Made by a program: the position numbers and the translations under genes
DNA from: Caenorhabditis remanei
Taxonomy: Eukaryota; Nematoda; Chromadorea; Rhabditida; Rhabditidae
Reading direction: 5' to 3'
DNA: 64,000 nucleotides
NCBI RefSeq assembly: GCF_010183535.1
Contig: NC_071332.1
Location: forward strand, 4,278,001 to 4,342,000
Notes under the pieces: model-generated
The model's input: the letters and a program-made list of their open reading frames with translations, nothing else
Database searches by the model: none
Told to the model about the DNA's origin: nothing
Shown: positions 1 to 11,655 of the stretch, piece by piece
How positions within the stretch are numbered: position 1 is the first letter of the stretch
Layout: each line of letters opens with the position of its first letter

Positions 1-3000
1 CTTCCATAACCCCGCCTGGATCAGATTCGTATCAGGAACCAAAAAATAAATACAAAATCCTCCTTTCTGACTTCTAAACAACCCCTCAAGAATCATAACT
101 CCTTGATCTTTAACTCCTCGTTTCCTTAAACTCGATTTCTCGAAAAATTATTTGTGCATTTATGTGAGGTTACAAATGTGTCACCGCTGTTCTTTCAGAC
201 AGATTGAACCAATTTAGGGTCTGTCATCGATGACGTTTTTTTCACTTTATCCTGATATGTCCTTGACCCTGACAGAATTTCAGATGTCTGTTGTAAGATG
301 TAAGATGAGTCTGCCATAAAATATCAGTTTTTTTCCAATATGCTCTACATCTAATCCAAACTGAAACTTTGACCATTCCAAATTCTCCAAACAAATTTTT
401 GAAAAAGTTTTTCCGCCACAGCAAGAAAATAAAGAGGTCACTTGACTTCATGAAAACAGCCACCGCGTCTTAATCCGTCCTTTCGTCACTCTTGAGATAA
501 AGCCCATGGACATCCAAAAACCAACGAACACGGCCTCGTCGACGGTGAGAAAATGATGAATCAGTTATGAGGGAAAATATTCTTCCCTTCAATTTTCTAT
601 CCCCAGAATATCTTGATTTCTTTTTCTTTCGCTCTCATTTTCAACTTTTAATTACCCCTAGCTACATTTCAATTTCTCACGCGAACCCTCTTAGTCACGT
701 CATTAATTCCAATGACTGAACTGAAAAGAATCTAGAAGACTGAGCCTTCCCATAATTAGATAATCTGTGTACATCTCTCTCGGGTTCAAAGAAAAAAGGA
801 AGACGATCATGTTATTCGGTGGTCATGAATTTGGATTCAATTCACACCAATTTCTTGTTATCGAACTGCTAATCCAGTTTTTTCAAGAAATTCTACAATT
901 CAAAAGTTCCTGGCAAGCACAACATATATAAGAATAATTACCGTCTCAGCGGAAACCTCATTCTGGAATTCTAGACATATCTCTGAGAAATGAGTCTCGA
1001 CGCGAACTTTTGGAGAGCACGAGCACAATATTGTTAGGTGCTTTTGACAACTAGTAATTTTTTCTCGAGAAGTGCTACTCACTCATTTTTGGGAAGTTCT
1101 GGCTAGCACTCAGCCTAAGTGTGCCTAGATCATTGTCGGAGACCTGTTCTGCTTCTTGAAAAAGTCAAATTTTGAGAATGTGGTACGGTTTTTAGGTAAC
1201 TTTTATTTTTAGTTGAGTATGATGTTCAAGCCAAGAACTCCGTACTAAAAAAATTCACTAGGAGAGGGAATTTCTACGGTTGAACTATTAGCACGCCAAC
1301 CACCGTTGTGTGCGAAATTGTAAGACTCAGAGAAAAAGTGACATTTTTCAAGGGCATTTCGGTGGAGCGCAGTTATAAGAACTGTGGCGAGCTTATACAT
1401 GCCATTCAAAAATTTGACATTTTGGAACGGCCGTAACAACTTTTCAACGATAGTTTTTCTTTTAACTGACTTTATTTTGGTTATTTGTCTTTTCGACTTG
1501 ATGCGTACTTTATTTCCTTCTCGTTTTCAAAAGAAAAGGCTTAAAAGCCTTTCTTTCAAACTGCGAAACCCTCCAGCCGGGTCGAATCCCTTCTCTGACC
1601 TATCTGTCAAGAGTAAGGATTCATAAGACCAATTTGGTCTCATTTAGCATTTTGACTTAAAAATCTGAGTGTGTCGAAGCCTATTCACCCAGCAGATCTG
1701 TCTTTAGGCCCAACATAATTTTTTTGATATAACTTGAAACCGCAAACCAGGGAAGGTCATGGAGTTAGTGTGGAGTTATGAGACGTAACCTATATCATTG
1801 GAAAGCTAAGAAAACGCTGATTCCAAATATATGTTTAGTTTTTGGGCTTGATGCCTGGTATGCGAGAAAGAGGAGGCCAAAGTTTGAATTGTAGATATTT
1901 TTAACACATACGTTAGAAAATGACTTGTAAGCTGTTCAAACTTTGACCTCATTTTTTTTCGAATACCAGTCATCGAGGGCCAAAACTGATTATATATTTG
2001 GAATCAGCGTTTTCTCAGCTTTCCAATCATATAGGTCACGACCCAAAACTCCAGACCGAGACCATGACTTCCCTAGTAAGCCGACTTCTTGGAGGGTGTA
2101 TGCTAAAGTCAGTATGCGATAGTATAGCCGAGCCTCAAATTCCACTTTTTTGGATCATATCGTTTCATAAGTCTTAACCTATCACTTTGTCCCGCCCATC
2201 TCTACCATTTCCTCATTCTTACCTTTATCTTTAAGATCACCCCTTCCAAACACTCCTTCAACTTCTTTTCCGCCTGAAATTGTATGGTAGAAGTCATAAG
2301 TCATAAGTCAGAAAGCCATATTATACTATCCTTGACAAATCCTTTTTGTCAGAATCCTTGTCAGAATCTTCCTGAACATCCCCTAGTCAGAATCAACTTG
2401 TAGTTAGTCCCCCTCATTTCGCCCCTCCCCCCTCGACTCCAAAAAACTTTTAAAAATAAATCTCGCGTCATTTTAATTTATCACTGGGGCGGGTTTTATA
2501 GTTGTATATCATATAATTTATTATTATACATAAAAGTCTTTCTTTGTGCTCCTGAACTTGTGCTCTGAAATCTGAAAATTTCACTTGTTTCTTTACTATC
2601 TGTCCTTCTCAATTTCCTTTCTCATTTCCGTTGTCCCCACTCTTCCTGGGTAATTTCCTATAAGCTTCTTTTTTTGAGCCATGAGATTTCACTATTTTTA
2701 TATTTTTCTCTCTAATAGAGTTCGTGAGAACTTTCCAGACAGCTAACGTCAGTCTTAATTGTAACTGCCAGTAATTACCAATATCCTATCTGTAATTTTT
2801 TCTACTTTTTCAAACGTCAGAGATGTGTCAAGCTAGAGAGAATGGCTCTGACAGAAGAAGTGTTCCAAATTTTTATTTATTTTTCACACTTTTCTCTGCT
2901 TTACATGTTTCCTGGTTCTTTTGCTCTTCTCGTTCCTTCTTCTTTCTTTTTTTTCTTATTTTCTAAAATAAATACGTGTTTCAAGTGCATTTGACACTTT

Positions 3001-3093
3001 TCAATTATGTCATTTTTTCTCCTTTCTCCTCGGATTCCGATTCCGATTCTCAGAATCCTCCTTCACTTATCATTTTCAGATCCGCAACTCAAA
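1..3093. other. Intergenic DNA with no recognisable gene
   Basis: No open frame in this stretch has protein-like composition together with credible splice sites on either strand. It is AT-rich, contains one family A palindromic repeat (1749-2076), and ends with the upstream region of the GPCR gene, including a TTTTCAG site at 3073-3079 that could receive a spliced leader just before the ATG at 3094. I see no tRNA-like cloverleaf. Confidence 0.6.
1749..2076. repeat. Family A palindromic repeat (MITE-like), copy 1
   Basis: The ends are inverted copies of AGGGAAGGTCATGGAGT. The arms carry the mirrored segments TATATCATTGGAAAGCT and AGCTTTCCAATCATATAGG, and a central pair around the phrases CAAACTTTGACCTC / GAGGCCAAAGTTTG. 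At least five further copies lie in the window (3781-4068, 31643-31989, 33130-33476, 56848-57176, and a half copy at 61807-61952). No coding capacity is seen, so it is a non-autonomous inverted-repeat element. Confidence 0.85.
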
Positions 3094-5062
3094 ATGCAGT
3101 TAACCGGTTGGCCTGAGTATGTCTCTATGATCTACCTTCCTATAATTCTAGTGGGATTGGTTGGAAACGGACTGTCCCTATATGTCTACACGACACCCAA
3201 CATGAGGAAGTCAACCGTGGCTTTCCTACTTTACTCACTTTCGATTTGTGATATTTTTGTGCTCCTCTTCGCACTGCCATTGTATAGTATCTCATATTTA
3301 CCTATTTGGTAAGTCATGCTGTCACATAATTTCATTTAAAATTCAAAAACTTTTTCAGGGACAACGTGTATGGGGCTTGGTCGAAACGCCGAATGTTTCT
3401 CGCGTTTTCTACGAAATTTTTCTATCCATTATGCATGACTGCAAAAACTGCAAGTTTGTATATTATGGTGGTTATCACAGTGGAAAGATGGATTGCGGTG
3501 TGCAGACCGTTGCAGGTTGGGAATGTTAGAGGTGGTCGGGATCTTCCAGACGAAATTGAGATTATAAGAAAGTTGATAATATAAGTTCTCGTTATGCTTA
3601 AAACGAAGAAAGCTAAAAAGTATAGAACATTTTGAGTTTCGTAGTTGGATTTGGTCGTACACAAAATTTACAAACTGAAAAAAAAAACAGAATCCTTAGA
3701 ACGTCACCTTTCCAGCCATATAATATTTGTCTGAAAAAAGAAAACCTATACCAAAATAGGCTCAAAGTTAAAGACCCTTACTAGGGAAGACCATAGAGTG
3801 AGTTTGGACTTATGGGACGTGACCTATATCATTGGAAAGCTGAAAAGACGCTGCTTTCAAATATATATTTAAGTTTTGCCCTCAAGTCCTAGTATTCGAG
3901 AAAAACGAGGTCAAAGTTTGAACTTGTAAAAAATAACAAACTTTGACCTCGTTTTTCTCGAATATCAGGCATCGAGGGCAATAACTGAACATATATTTGG
4001 AATCAGCGTTTTCTCAGCTTTCCAATGATATAGGTCACGCCCCATTACTCTAAACTGACTTTCCTTGGTTAGTTCTTGAAACCTCGATGACTCTTATAAT
4101 CATTCAAAAGCTGAAATACTGAGGTTTTCAAATGCGTTCTGAAATTTTTATGAATATCAAAGTAAATCAAGAAGCCTGCCATTTTGCTAAAACCCGAACT
4201 CGTTTCTATATTTTCACTTCAAATGTTTCCAGGTTCATATCTGGTGCACATTCAAAAACTCCGTGCGAATCGTCATCGCTATCATCGCCTTCTCCATCAT
4301 CCTCAACCTTCCCAAATTCTTCGAGTACCAAATCGGCTACTCTGATTCTTTGGGTTATTGGCCGAAACGTGGTATCCTTGATGCAGAGGAGCATTGGTGG
4401 TACTACATCACTTATTTCATTTTTATTTCTGTGATATTCGACTACTTACTTCCATTTGTGATCATGTTCGTTGCCAATATGAAAGTAATTAATGAACTGA
4501 GGAAGTCAAGGAAAGAAAGAGCACTACTTACTACTTCGGTGAGTTGACCTTTTGTCCAAAAATAAAAATAAAACTTTTCTATTTTCAGCTCCAAAAAGAG
4601 CAAAACACAACGGTCATGTTATTGGTTGTCACTATTCTCTTCGGGTTCTGCCACTTTTTTAGTATGGCGTTGAAGCTGATGGAAAGTTTATTCAAGGACT
4701 TTTTGACTCGCCATGTAAGTTTTTAAAAGTTGATTTCTCATTAATTAATTGGGTAATATTTCAGAACGAATATTTCGAAGTGATGATAGAAATCTCAAAT
4801 ATACTAATTATTATCCATATTGGGACAACATTTTTCATCTATTATTTCTTCTCTGCAAGATTCCGGAATATTTTGTCATACTTGTTTCAGTAAGCACTAT
4901 TTCCCAATTAAGGGACGTTTCGAAACTGGTTTATTTTCCAGAAAACGCCGAGACCTGCCTGAAAACAGTCTAACCGACGTGAACAAACGAAAGCTGCTCC
5001 ATAAATCTGATTCTACATGCACAACGTTTGCAAAAACGTCTCCAAAAACTTCTATGGCGTAA
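3094..5062 (+). CDS. Seven-transmembrane GPCR, FMRFamide/neuropeptide receptor type
   Basis: Six exons join in phase: 3094-3308, 3359-3515, 4233-4538, 4589-4714, 4765-4889 and 4942-5062, giving 349 residues. The start is the ATG at 3094, just after a TTTTCAG acceptor-like site at 3073-3079; an ATG at 3007 is the only upstream alternative. TM1 contains VGLVGN (Gly24-Asn25), TM2 has Asp53, and the end of TM3 reads ERW (114-116) in place of DRY, followed by IAVCRPLQVHIW. TM5-TM7 are clear, TM7 lacks a normal NPxxY, and the tail is basic and Ser/Thr-rich. The ERW-x-AVCxPL region is typical of the expanded nematode FMRFamide-peptide receptor (FRPR-like) class, so a plasma-membrane neuropeptide receptor is the likely role. 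The ligand cannot be told. Intron 2 (3516-4232) holds a family A repeat. The gene is convergent with the SRBC-like gene, with about 150 bases between stops. Confidence 0.85.
3781..4068. repeat. Family A palindromic repeat, copy 2, in GPCR intron 2
   Basis: It has the same end sequence CTAGGGAAGA and the same mirrored internal segments (CATTGGAAAGCTGAAAAGAC against CAGCTTTCCAATGATATAGG) as copy 1. It lies wholly inside the largest intron of the GPCR gene. Confidence 0.85.
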
Positions 5063-5214
5063 TTATAGGAATCTCTTTCTCTATCTCTATATTCCGATCT
5101 CTTCCCTTTGATCTTTTGATCTCTCCCGCTTACTTGTCGTCCTCATAATTATCAAGTTGTTTATTTGTTCAAAAACGGTTCTGAGAATGTCGTGTCAAGA
5201 AAATTATATATTAT

Positions 5215-7011
5215 TTACTGAATGTTGAAAATTTTCGAAGTGACTACCGCGTCGAAGCACGCGCCCAACATGTTTAGGGTGCTGATGAAGGGGCCGAAAT
5301 TCTGAAACCAATTCTTCTTGGTCGCTGGAATTTTAACCGGAACTTCTGGAACTCACACTCGCTCCAAAATCTGCGCCTCGTAAAATAGTGATGGCAAACG
5401 GGATACAATCGAAAATAGTTGTGTTGAACATACATAGGAGGAACCAGTAATCGGTCTGGAACTTAGAACTGTAACTTTTTGGTTTCAAAGTGTCTCAGTT
5501 TTAAAACGTCCTGGGAGAAAGGCATACATTCAAACCGAGCCGGCACGTAACTCGCTTAAAACGCAACCTTATGAGTTAAAAAGCATACCATAATGTATAT
5601 CTCAGCGAGTTCTATGTCCGTAACCTACTATGGACCGGAAGGCTAGTCGTTAATATGTCGCGGACAGGGATAAAATAGCTATTTTAATCATTTTTGCGTT
5701 TTTTGACACATTTTCCTAATAGCCGCGTGAGTCGTTGTAGGTCATAGACAGAGAACTCGCAGAGATCTACATTTTGGTATATTTTTCAGCTCATAATATT
5801 GCGTTTTAAGCGAGTTACGAGCCGGTTTGCAAGTATGGAAAAAAGAACTAACCTCCACTATCCGCATTTCTCGTTCCCTGTTAGTCTTACAGAAACAGAT
5901 GAACACAGCGTAGATCAAAGAACATAGAAATGTTAGGGAGAATAAAATCTGAAAATTTTTGAAAATATTCCTTGCAAAAGGTTCCTACCGTCCGATTAAT
6001 CAAAGAGTACTTCACAAAACATGGTCCCGCCATGCACCCCAGCGCCATACACCCAGGATGAGCGACAAAATGAACACGACACCCGATAAAGAATACCAGG
6101 ACGTCGGTGACTCCAATTGACACAGAAATAGTCAGAAGAATAGCACAGACCACTTTGATATCCGATGACTCAGTGAATTGGGGGCGAGTGAGGCACTGAA
6201 TTAGTACAAATATATTGTAGTCTCTCTAAAAATAATAAAGAAACTCACAATAGCTCTCCATATCGCGATGAAAATTGAAAGGAGAAAACGGGTGGGCCAA
6301 AGTAAAGCGGAGGGTAGGGATGAGAAAACAACAAAGTAGGTAGTAGAGACGTTGGTTTTATTAGCATCCAGGGTTTTCAAAATAATTACAGCGATGTAGA
6401 TAATAACTGGAATTGTAAGGGTTAAGGGGTAAACTTATTAGTTTTTGGGATCGGCGTCGTGCGTCGCATCATAATGTTCAGATTTGACAAATAGAGGAAC
6501 TCGAGGTTATCATTTTTGTAGTTGACAACTTTTTGATAGCACGCTTACCTTCTGAGATATGCGCAATTAAAGATAGAGTAGCAGAGAAAAGGAGTGAGGG
6601 GGAGACGCAGAAAAGCTAGACGCCCTCCTCTTTCTGCACGCTCTCTCGTCTGTCAAATACACCTACTTTGAAGGCACATAACTCGAAAACGGGAAGAGCT
6701 ATCAAAAAGTTGTGAACTACAAAAATAAAGCTCTAATCTTGATCTACACGCTCATAGAAAAATGTTAACTAAAAGCCGCTTGGATTGGTTCCCAAATCAA
6801 CTACAAACATGTTGCTTTCAATTCATTATACCCATCATTTACCTGAAAACCCCACGAAAACATCCAACAAACATCTAGAGTAGATCAAAACCAAATCTGT
6901 TTGTTTTTTGATAGACCCCCAATTTGTTCTAGTAACCGTTAAAAAATTTATTGAAATTACAAGAACACAGGAAGTCAAGCCGACCAGAGAGACAAGTAGA
7001 GGGAGAGTCAT
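5215..7011 (-). CDS. Serpentine chemoreceptor, SRBC-like
   Basis: Six minus-strand exons join in phase: 7011-6843, 6406-6249, 6195-5989, 5948-5853, 5455-5357 and 5301-5215, giving 271 residues. The start ATG at 7011-7009 opens directly into TM1 (LPLLVSLVGLTSCVLVISIN). The segment RCLLDVFVGFSVIIYI at the second membrane helix, a Cys-rich extracellular loop (CRVHFVAHPGCMALGCMAGPC is 21 residues; key Cys spaced 10, 5 and 5) and the final IGPxxxTLxxLG-like stretch (FGPFISTLNMLGACFD) fit the nematode SRBC chemoreceptor family as I remember it. Other serpentine classes cannot be excluded. The introns contain a family B repeat (about 6512-6765) and a family C palindrome (about 5525-5838). It is divergent from the acetyltransferase gene at 7281, with a 270-base shared upstream region. 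A role in chemosensation is inferred from the family. Confidence 0.7.
5525..5838. repeat. Family C palindromic repeat, copy 1
   Basis: The left end GCCGGCACGTAACTCGCTTA and the right end AAGCGAGTTACGAGCCGG are inverted copies. An inner mirrored pair surrounds the words GTTAATATGTCGCGGAC and AATAGCCGCG. It lies in intron 4 of the SRBC-like gene. Related copies are at 9640-9780 (half) and 35243-35560. Confidence 0.8.
6512..6765. repeat. Family B palindromic repeat, in intron 1 of the SRBC-like gene
   Basis: The outer arms are TTTTTGTAGTTGACAACTTT... and ...AAAAAGTTGTGAACTACAAA. The core contains GGGGGAGACGCAGAAAAGC opposite a CTTTCTGCACGCTCTCTC-like return arm. About 20 copies or halves of this family occur in the window. 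Confidence 0.85.
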
Positions 7012-7280
7012 TTTCAGATGTTTTTTTTATTTTGTAGACTTTTTATTGCATTTTTTCTGCCAGCGTTCTCAAATTTCAAGTGGGTTAATAAGTCTGAAAG
7101 CATTGTTGATACTCGATCTATTGATAATGAATCTTGTAGCAAGTGTATTTTGTGACCTTATCACCGAATCTTTTGTATACCGTGTTATCACTGATGATTT
7201 CTTCTCGTATATAATCGTGAGACGGTTGTTTTGACCGACCTTTCCAATTCATTGATTTAGAAAATATTCATTCCTTAGAA

Positions 7281-8703
7281 ATGAAAGACACCTTCGATAT
7301 AATCGAGAACCCTGCTCCTACTAGCCACCTTTGGAAACAATGGAAACATTTGGTCGATACTGAGGGATGGACATCGGATGACAATTCGGTAACCGGTCTT
7401 GTTCCATCTCTGAAGACTACCCGAAGTGTTTGGGCGGTTTCGAAAACACGTGAGTTTTATTGTTTTGTTTGGAAATCTGGTGATCTTTTTTGCAATGTAA
7501 AAATGTCTTCGTGATCTTTGCAGAGGTCAATGAACATAAATTTTAGATAAATTTCTAAAGTCCAGAATTGTGCAGACTTCTCAGTTTTTGTACGATTGTG
7601 TAGGTCAAGTCTTGAACTATATTTTTGTAGTTTACAACATTTTGATAGCTTTTCACGTTTTAGAGATATACGCCCTCAAACTTAGGTGGCTGAAACGCGA
7701 AGACAGGGGAAACGCAGAGAAGCTAGAGTGTCTGACTTATCTGCGTCTCCCTTTCCTCCACTCTCTCATTGATTCCAGCAGAGCAAAATCTGGTGGGCAG
7801 TGTTGTCTGGAATGAGTACGATGACATTTGCTGGCTGGGATTCTACCTCCTGTCCCCAGAATACCGAGGCAAGGGAATTGGATCTGTGATCTGGGCGAGA
7901 GCCATGTCCAGAATCCGGAAGGATTTGGTTCTGGCGTTGAGAGGAGGTAATTGAACAACTATGAAACTGAAAATGAGAAAAAAAGATTTCAGTGGTAAAA
8001 ATGGCGCCAAAATACAAGTCTCAAGACACCCCAGTAGACGGAGCACTGCTTGAGAACTACCGATTGAGCTCCAAGGATTTTCATGATGTGATGAAAAGTT
8101 ATAAAACTCTTGAATTGGTATCAAATCTGAAATTTTCATATTTTCAGTTAAAAAAAAATTATTTCCAGACCCAAAAATGTGTTCGTGACCTCTCTGGAGA
8201 CGATTGGCAGAAATTCTTGAACTACGACCAAAGTGTAACCGGCAGAGATCGTCATGAATTCTTGGAGACTTATTACAAAAAGTTGGATTACACTACTGGC
8301 TTCACGTTTTATGACACAATGGGAAACATTGTTGGTGTGATTTCAGCAGTGCCGACTGGTCATAGAGGTATTCCGTTAGCTTTGGAATAGAAAAAAATCT
8401 GCGGGTTCAGAGAAAAACTTGTTCAAAATCGCTCCACTGTTTGCCAACTCCGACGACATTGCCTTCCATGCAATGAAAGTTTTATCGAATGTCATGCTGG
8501 AGAAGCATCCGAATGCAACTTTGATTTTCCATCTCGTGGACACCCCTGAAGGATCCTTTACAGTATTGCACAAGTTCTTCAAGGCGTTGAACCTTACCGC
8601 GGGAATCAGTGGAATCACTTTATACAGTGATGAGTACCCACCAAAAGGGGATTTGAAGAAGGTCTACATCCCGTTTAATAATTCTTGTCATTTCGATTAC
8701 TAG
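7281..8703 (+). CDS. GNAT-family N-acetyltransferase (YitH/DUF1248-like)
   Basis: Five exons join in phase: 7281-7449, 7779-7946, 7993-8117, 8169-8367 and 8411-8703, giving 317 residues. An acetyl-CoA binding signature is clear in exon 2: LSPEYRGKGIGSVIWARAM, matching the R/Q-x-x-G-x-G/A motif of GNAT enzymes. The C-terminal third (exons 4-5) reads as a second GNAT-like half with FYDTMGNIVGVISAVPTGHR. This layout fits the nematode GNAT plus DUF1248 (YitH) group, whose substrates are mostly unknown. Intron 3 (8118-8168) is 51 bases and in frame, so retention would add 17 residues; its GTATCA donor and TTTCCAG acceptor argue for splicing. Intron 1 contains a family B repeat whose right end supplies sequence up to the exon 2 acceptor. 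The gene ends 126 bases from the convergent dehydrogenase-like gene. Confidence 0.8.
7596..7770. repeat. Family B repeat, left half plus core, in GNAT intron 1
   Basis: It runs TTTTTGTAGTTTACAAC, then ...AACGCAGAGAAGCTAGAGTG..., then CTTATCTGCGTCTCCCTTTC. The right outer arm is missing. The core hairpin is intact and ends only about 10 bases before the splice acceptor at 7777-7778. Confidence 0.75.
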
Positions 8704-8829
8704 CTATCAAATATGAATAATAGAGAGTGAATAATATTCAAAGCATCCCAAATTTATTACAAACAGTTTGTTCTTTGATCTACAAAGAGATCTCAAATGT
8801 ACAGTAATTAAAGCGTTTTTTCAATTAAA

Positions 8830-10278
8830 TTAAAAGAGCAAATATTGCTCCTTCTGCACCGACGGGGTAACTGGGGTGTTCAATGGGTTCACAAGAATTG
8901 AGGCGAGTCTGCTAAGTGGTGACGACTTCTCAACTTGTTGCATGTCTTGAACAAGTCGATCCGCCACCTGAGAATCCTCCTCGCTCAGGACAGTGAAGCC
9001 CATTGAGTCGAGAAGTTGGTTGACCTCGTCGAAAGTCTTCTTGGACACTTTTGAGTTGGTGAACATCTGCAAAAGCTTGTTGTAGCTACACATATTCTTT
9101 TTTTTATTTGTACACTCACCTTGGCAGTCTTTGTCTCACAAATCGGGCTGTACATCTTCACGGACACGTGATTCGAGTGAATTGGCGACTTGTCTCCATT
9201 CAACGAGATGATTGTGGCGTTTGGAACCGCTTTGGCCGCATGAGAGAAGAGAGAGGTCTCATCGGCAGAGCAGGCGTCGATGATTTGGTCGGCAGCCTCG
9301 ATTTTTGAGAGATCCGTGGTCACGTTGATCTTTTTGAAGTTCTTCTCGGCGAGTTTTTGTTGTTGCTGGAAGAAGATGACTGGGTTACGGTGGATTGGAT
9401 CCAGAATCTGTTTTCAGAATCAGAATATTAACAAAATCAACCGAGATACAAGGCTAAACGTGAGAAACCCCGTATCTCGCCTCAAGATAGTCCGTCCTCA
9501 GTTTTCAAGGCAAATTTTCGAAATTAAAGGTGGACTTTGAAATGTTTAACCTATGTATCTGAGAAGCTGACAACACAGGGAATCTGAATTTGTTTTCAAA
9601 TTTTTTCCGTTGTCAATAAGAACCGAGATATAAAACATTCGGTGCAGGCCTAAACAGGCCATGTAACTTGCTTCAAATCGCAATCTTATGAGCTGAAAAG
9701 TATACCAAAATGTAGATCTCGGCGAGTTATATAATACTGACCCACCATGGGCCGGATGGCTATTTGTTGGGTCGCGAAAAATACCGAAAAGAGCAGAAAA
9801 TCTCGGTTCAAAACGATCCTGTGCAAAAGTACTAGGAATCTCCACCGGTTCTTAATCAAAATTTCAGAATTTCGGTTGAAATGTTTTGACATAACTTATA
9901 CCTTTAGAAAGCTGGGGAACTCAGAAATTGTTGTCAGATTTTGCTAGGTGTCGAAATTTACCGAGTTATGAGACTTGACAAAACGTAAAACACGACTTTG
10001 TTATAAGCTTACCACAAATTTAACCCCTAACTCACTCTCAAATCATCCACAAACTCAAACGGGATTTTCTTCTCCGAATCCTCTTGAAGAATCGCTTTGA
10101 TCACAACGGAATCAAACTTTTGCGCGTTGACCTTCCCGCTGGGGGCCACCAACGAGACACGTCTTCCCGCAGCACACACTGAATGGGGTAAACATTGCTA
10201 CATAGGTTATGGGTATAACTCACATAGTCCAACGACAGTCTCAGCAAGAGCTCCGCTTCCAACAACAATTGACGACAT
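8830..10278 (-). CDS. Small Rossmann-fold protein, 3-hydroxyacyl-CoA dehydrogenase-like
   Basis: Four minus-strand exons join in phase: 10278-10224, 10178-10036, 9407-9120 and 9066-8830, giving 240 residues. The N-terminus (MSSIVVGSGALAETVVGLL, then GRRVSLVAP) is a beta-alpha-beta nucleotide-binding start with GSGALA in place of GxGxxG. It is followed near the middle by KINVTTDLSKIEAADQIIDA and NATIISLNGDKSPI, the same order as the NAD-binding domain of 3-hydroxyacyl-CoA dehydrogenases (strand, predicted-other-subunit segment, ATIxSNTS-like strand). The protein is much shorter than a full enzyme and I see no clear catalytic His-Glu pair, so it may be a divergent or non-catalytic relative. Intron 2 (9408-10035) is long and contains a half family C repeat. 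The assignment is by pattern only. Confidence 0.6.
9640..9780. repeat. Family C repeat, half copy
   Basis: GGCCATGTAACTTGCTTCAAATCGCAA... through GGGCCGGATGGCTATTTGTTGGGTCGCG parallels one arm of the family C palindromes at 5525 and 35243. The return arm is not evident. Confidence 0.6.
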
Positions 10279-10486
10279 GGTTCTAGAAAGAATGGAATGA
10301 ATGGGTTGAAAAAAGAAGAAGAAAAAGAAGAAAGCACTGAACCGATGAGTTGAAAAAAAAGGAGAGAGCTTAATTGAGGAATGGAGTGAAAAACATGAAA
10401 ACAATGCGGTCATGTGTCCTCCAACAGGAAAAGATTCTGAAGATTAGAGCCATTTTCTGTTCTGCCCTCTGCAGGGGTGTGTATTT

Positions 10487-10512
10487 ATATACATATATAT
10501 ATATATATATAT
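10487..10512. repeat. AT dinucleotide microsatellite
   Basis: This is a run of alternating TA dinucleotides with one interruption (TATATACATATATATA...). Confidence 0.9.
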
Positions 10513-11309
10513 CAGCTGTCCTCCTTCCCGTCAGGAACCCTCCCACCCCTCCTCTTGACCATTCTACGTCTCTTACTATCTCTCTTTCATTTTGTTTCTT
10601 TTGTTCTCTGATCCTCTCCACGGTTCTTTGCACCCACATCTCCGAGAAGGAACACGTGAACAACACGATATTCATCTAAATGCTGCGTCTCCGGAGTCTT
10701 ATGCACTATTTCGTTGGGGGGAGACACATTATATTTCTTTGTTTGTTGGGGTTTGGACCGAGTGTATGATAAGTTTTTGCAATAGGACGACGACAAATGG
10801 TACAAACCATGTGCTTGGTGTCTAGAGATGAAAAAAGTGAAATGAAATTGATGATAAGATACGGCGGAAAGAAACGAAACTGTTCAAAGTTTCCAATAAT
10901 TGACGGTGGGGAAATAAATTTAAAATATGTTTCAATTATGGAAATGACAGCTTCCAAGCGAAACAAGGAAGTTATTAAAAACAGGAACAGTACAGTTTTT
11001 TACAGCGTTTAGAGAAATTTGTCCGAAAATCAACAATTTGTTTGGACATGTGGTAAATATGGTTGTTCTATGCTCCCGGCTGAGCTGCTGAGAGTTATAT
11101 GGACAATAGTAATGTGACCTTAAGGCTTGTCAAGTCTCTTGTGAGCCGAGTTCACTCACGATGATCAAAAACTAAGAAAGTATGTATATAGGAGAAGGTG
11201 AAGTAATCTAGTGGAGTGGTCGAAAAAGCCTTTCGATATGTGGACGAGAATGGAAGAAGGAAAGGAATTCTAAAAAAACCGAAAACGGTGGTCGCAAAAA
11301 ACTTAAGAC

Positions 11310-11655
11310 ATAGCAACATAGTACCGGATAAACTGAAACTAAGACATTTCGCAACCGGGACGTTTAAAAACCAGCGATGTCGACTAGAAGTACATATTAC
11401 CAATCCGCCGGTAGCTGACCGCTCACTCAAAGTTCGGTTCGGGGACGCGGAGTGGTGTTTTTTTTTTGAGTTTTAAAAGTACGGTATACCCACTCCGCGT
11501 CCCCCGCCCCAACTTTGAGCGAGCGGTCAACCACCGGCGAATGGGTAATATATTTTAAGACAGGACAACGCAGTATCGGGAAAACTGAAAACAAGACATC
11601 TCACAACCGGGACGTTTAAAAACCAACGATATCGACTAGAAATACATAGTGTACC
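11310..11655. repeat. Palindrome flanked by direct repeats
   Basis: The inner inverted arms are 11404-11456 (CCGCCGGTAGCTGACCGCTC... GGGGACGCGGAGTGG) and 11489-11541 (CCACTCCGCGTCCCC... GAGCGGTCAACCACCGGCG). Outside them, two same-orientation copies share GATAAACTGAAACTAAGACA / GGGAAAACTGAAAACAAGACA-like text and ACCGGGACGTTTAAAAACCA (about 11330-11395 and 11573-11645). It looks like a DNA-transposon remnant with subterminal repeats. No coding sequence is seen. Confidence 0.7.

Noticed and set aside
1570..1600. GGGTCGAATCCC as a tRNA B box
   Set aside because: No matching A box, acceptor stem or anticodon arm could be drawn around it.
8101..8168. Reading straight through the 51-base GNAT intron
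   Set aside because: The frame stays open, but the donor and acceptor are good and the added residues (Lys/Phe/Tyr-rich) look like intron sequence; kept only as an alternative.
10370..10825. Overlapping open frames on both strands upstream of the dehydrogenase-like gene
   Set aside because: They span the AT microsatellite and low-complexity DNA, with poor protein composition and no splice context.
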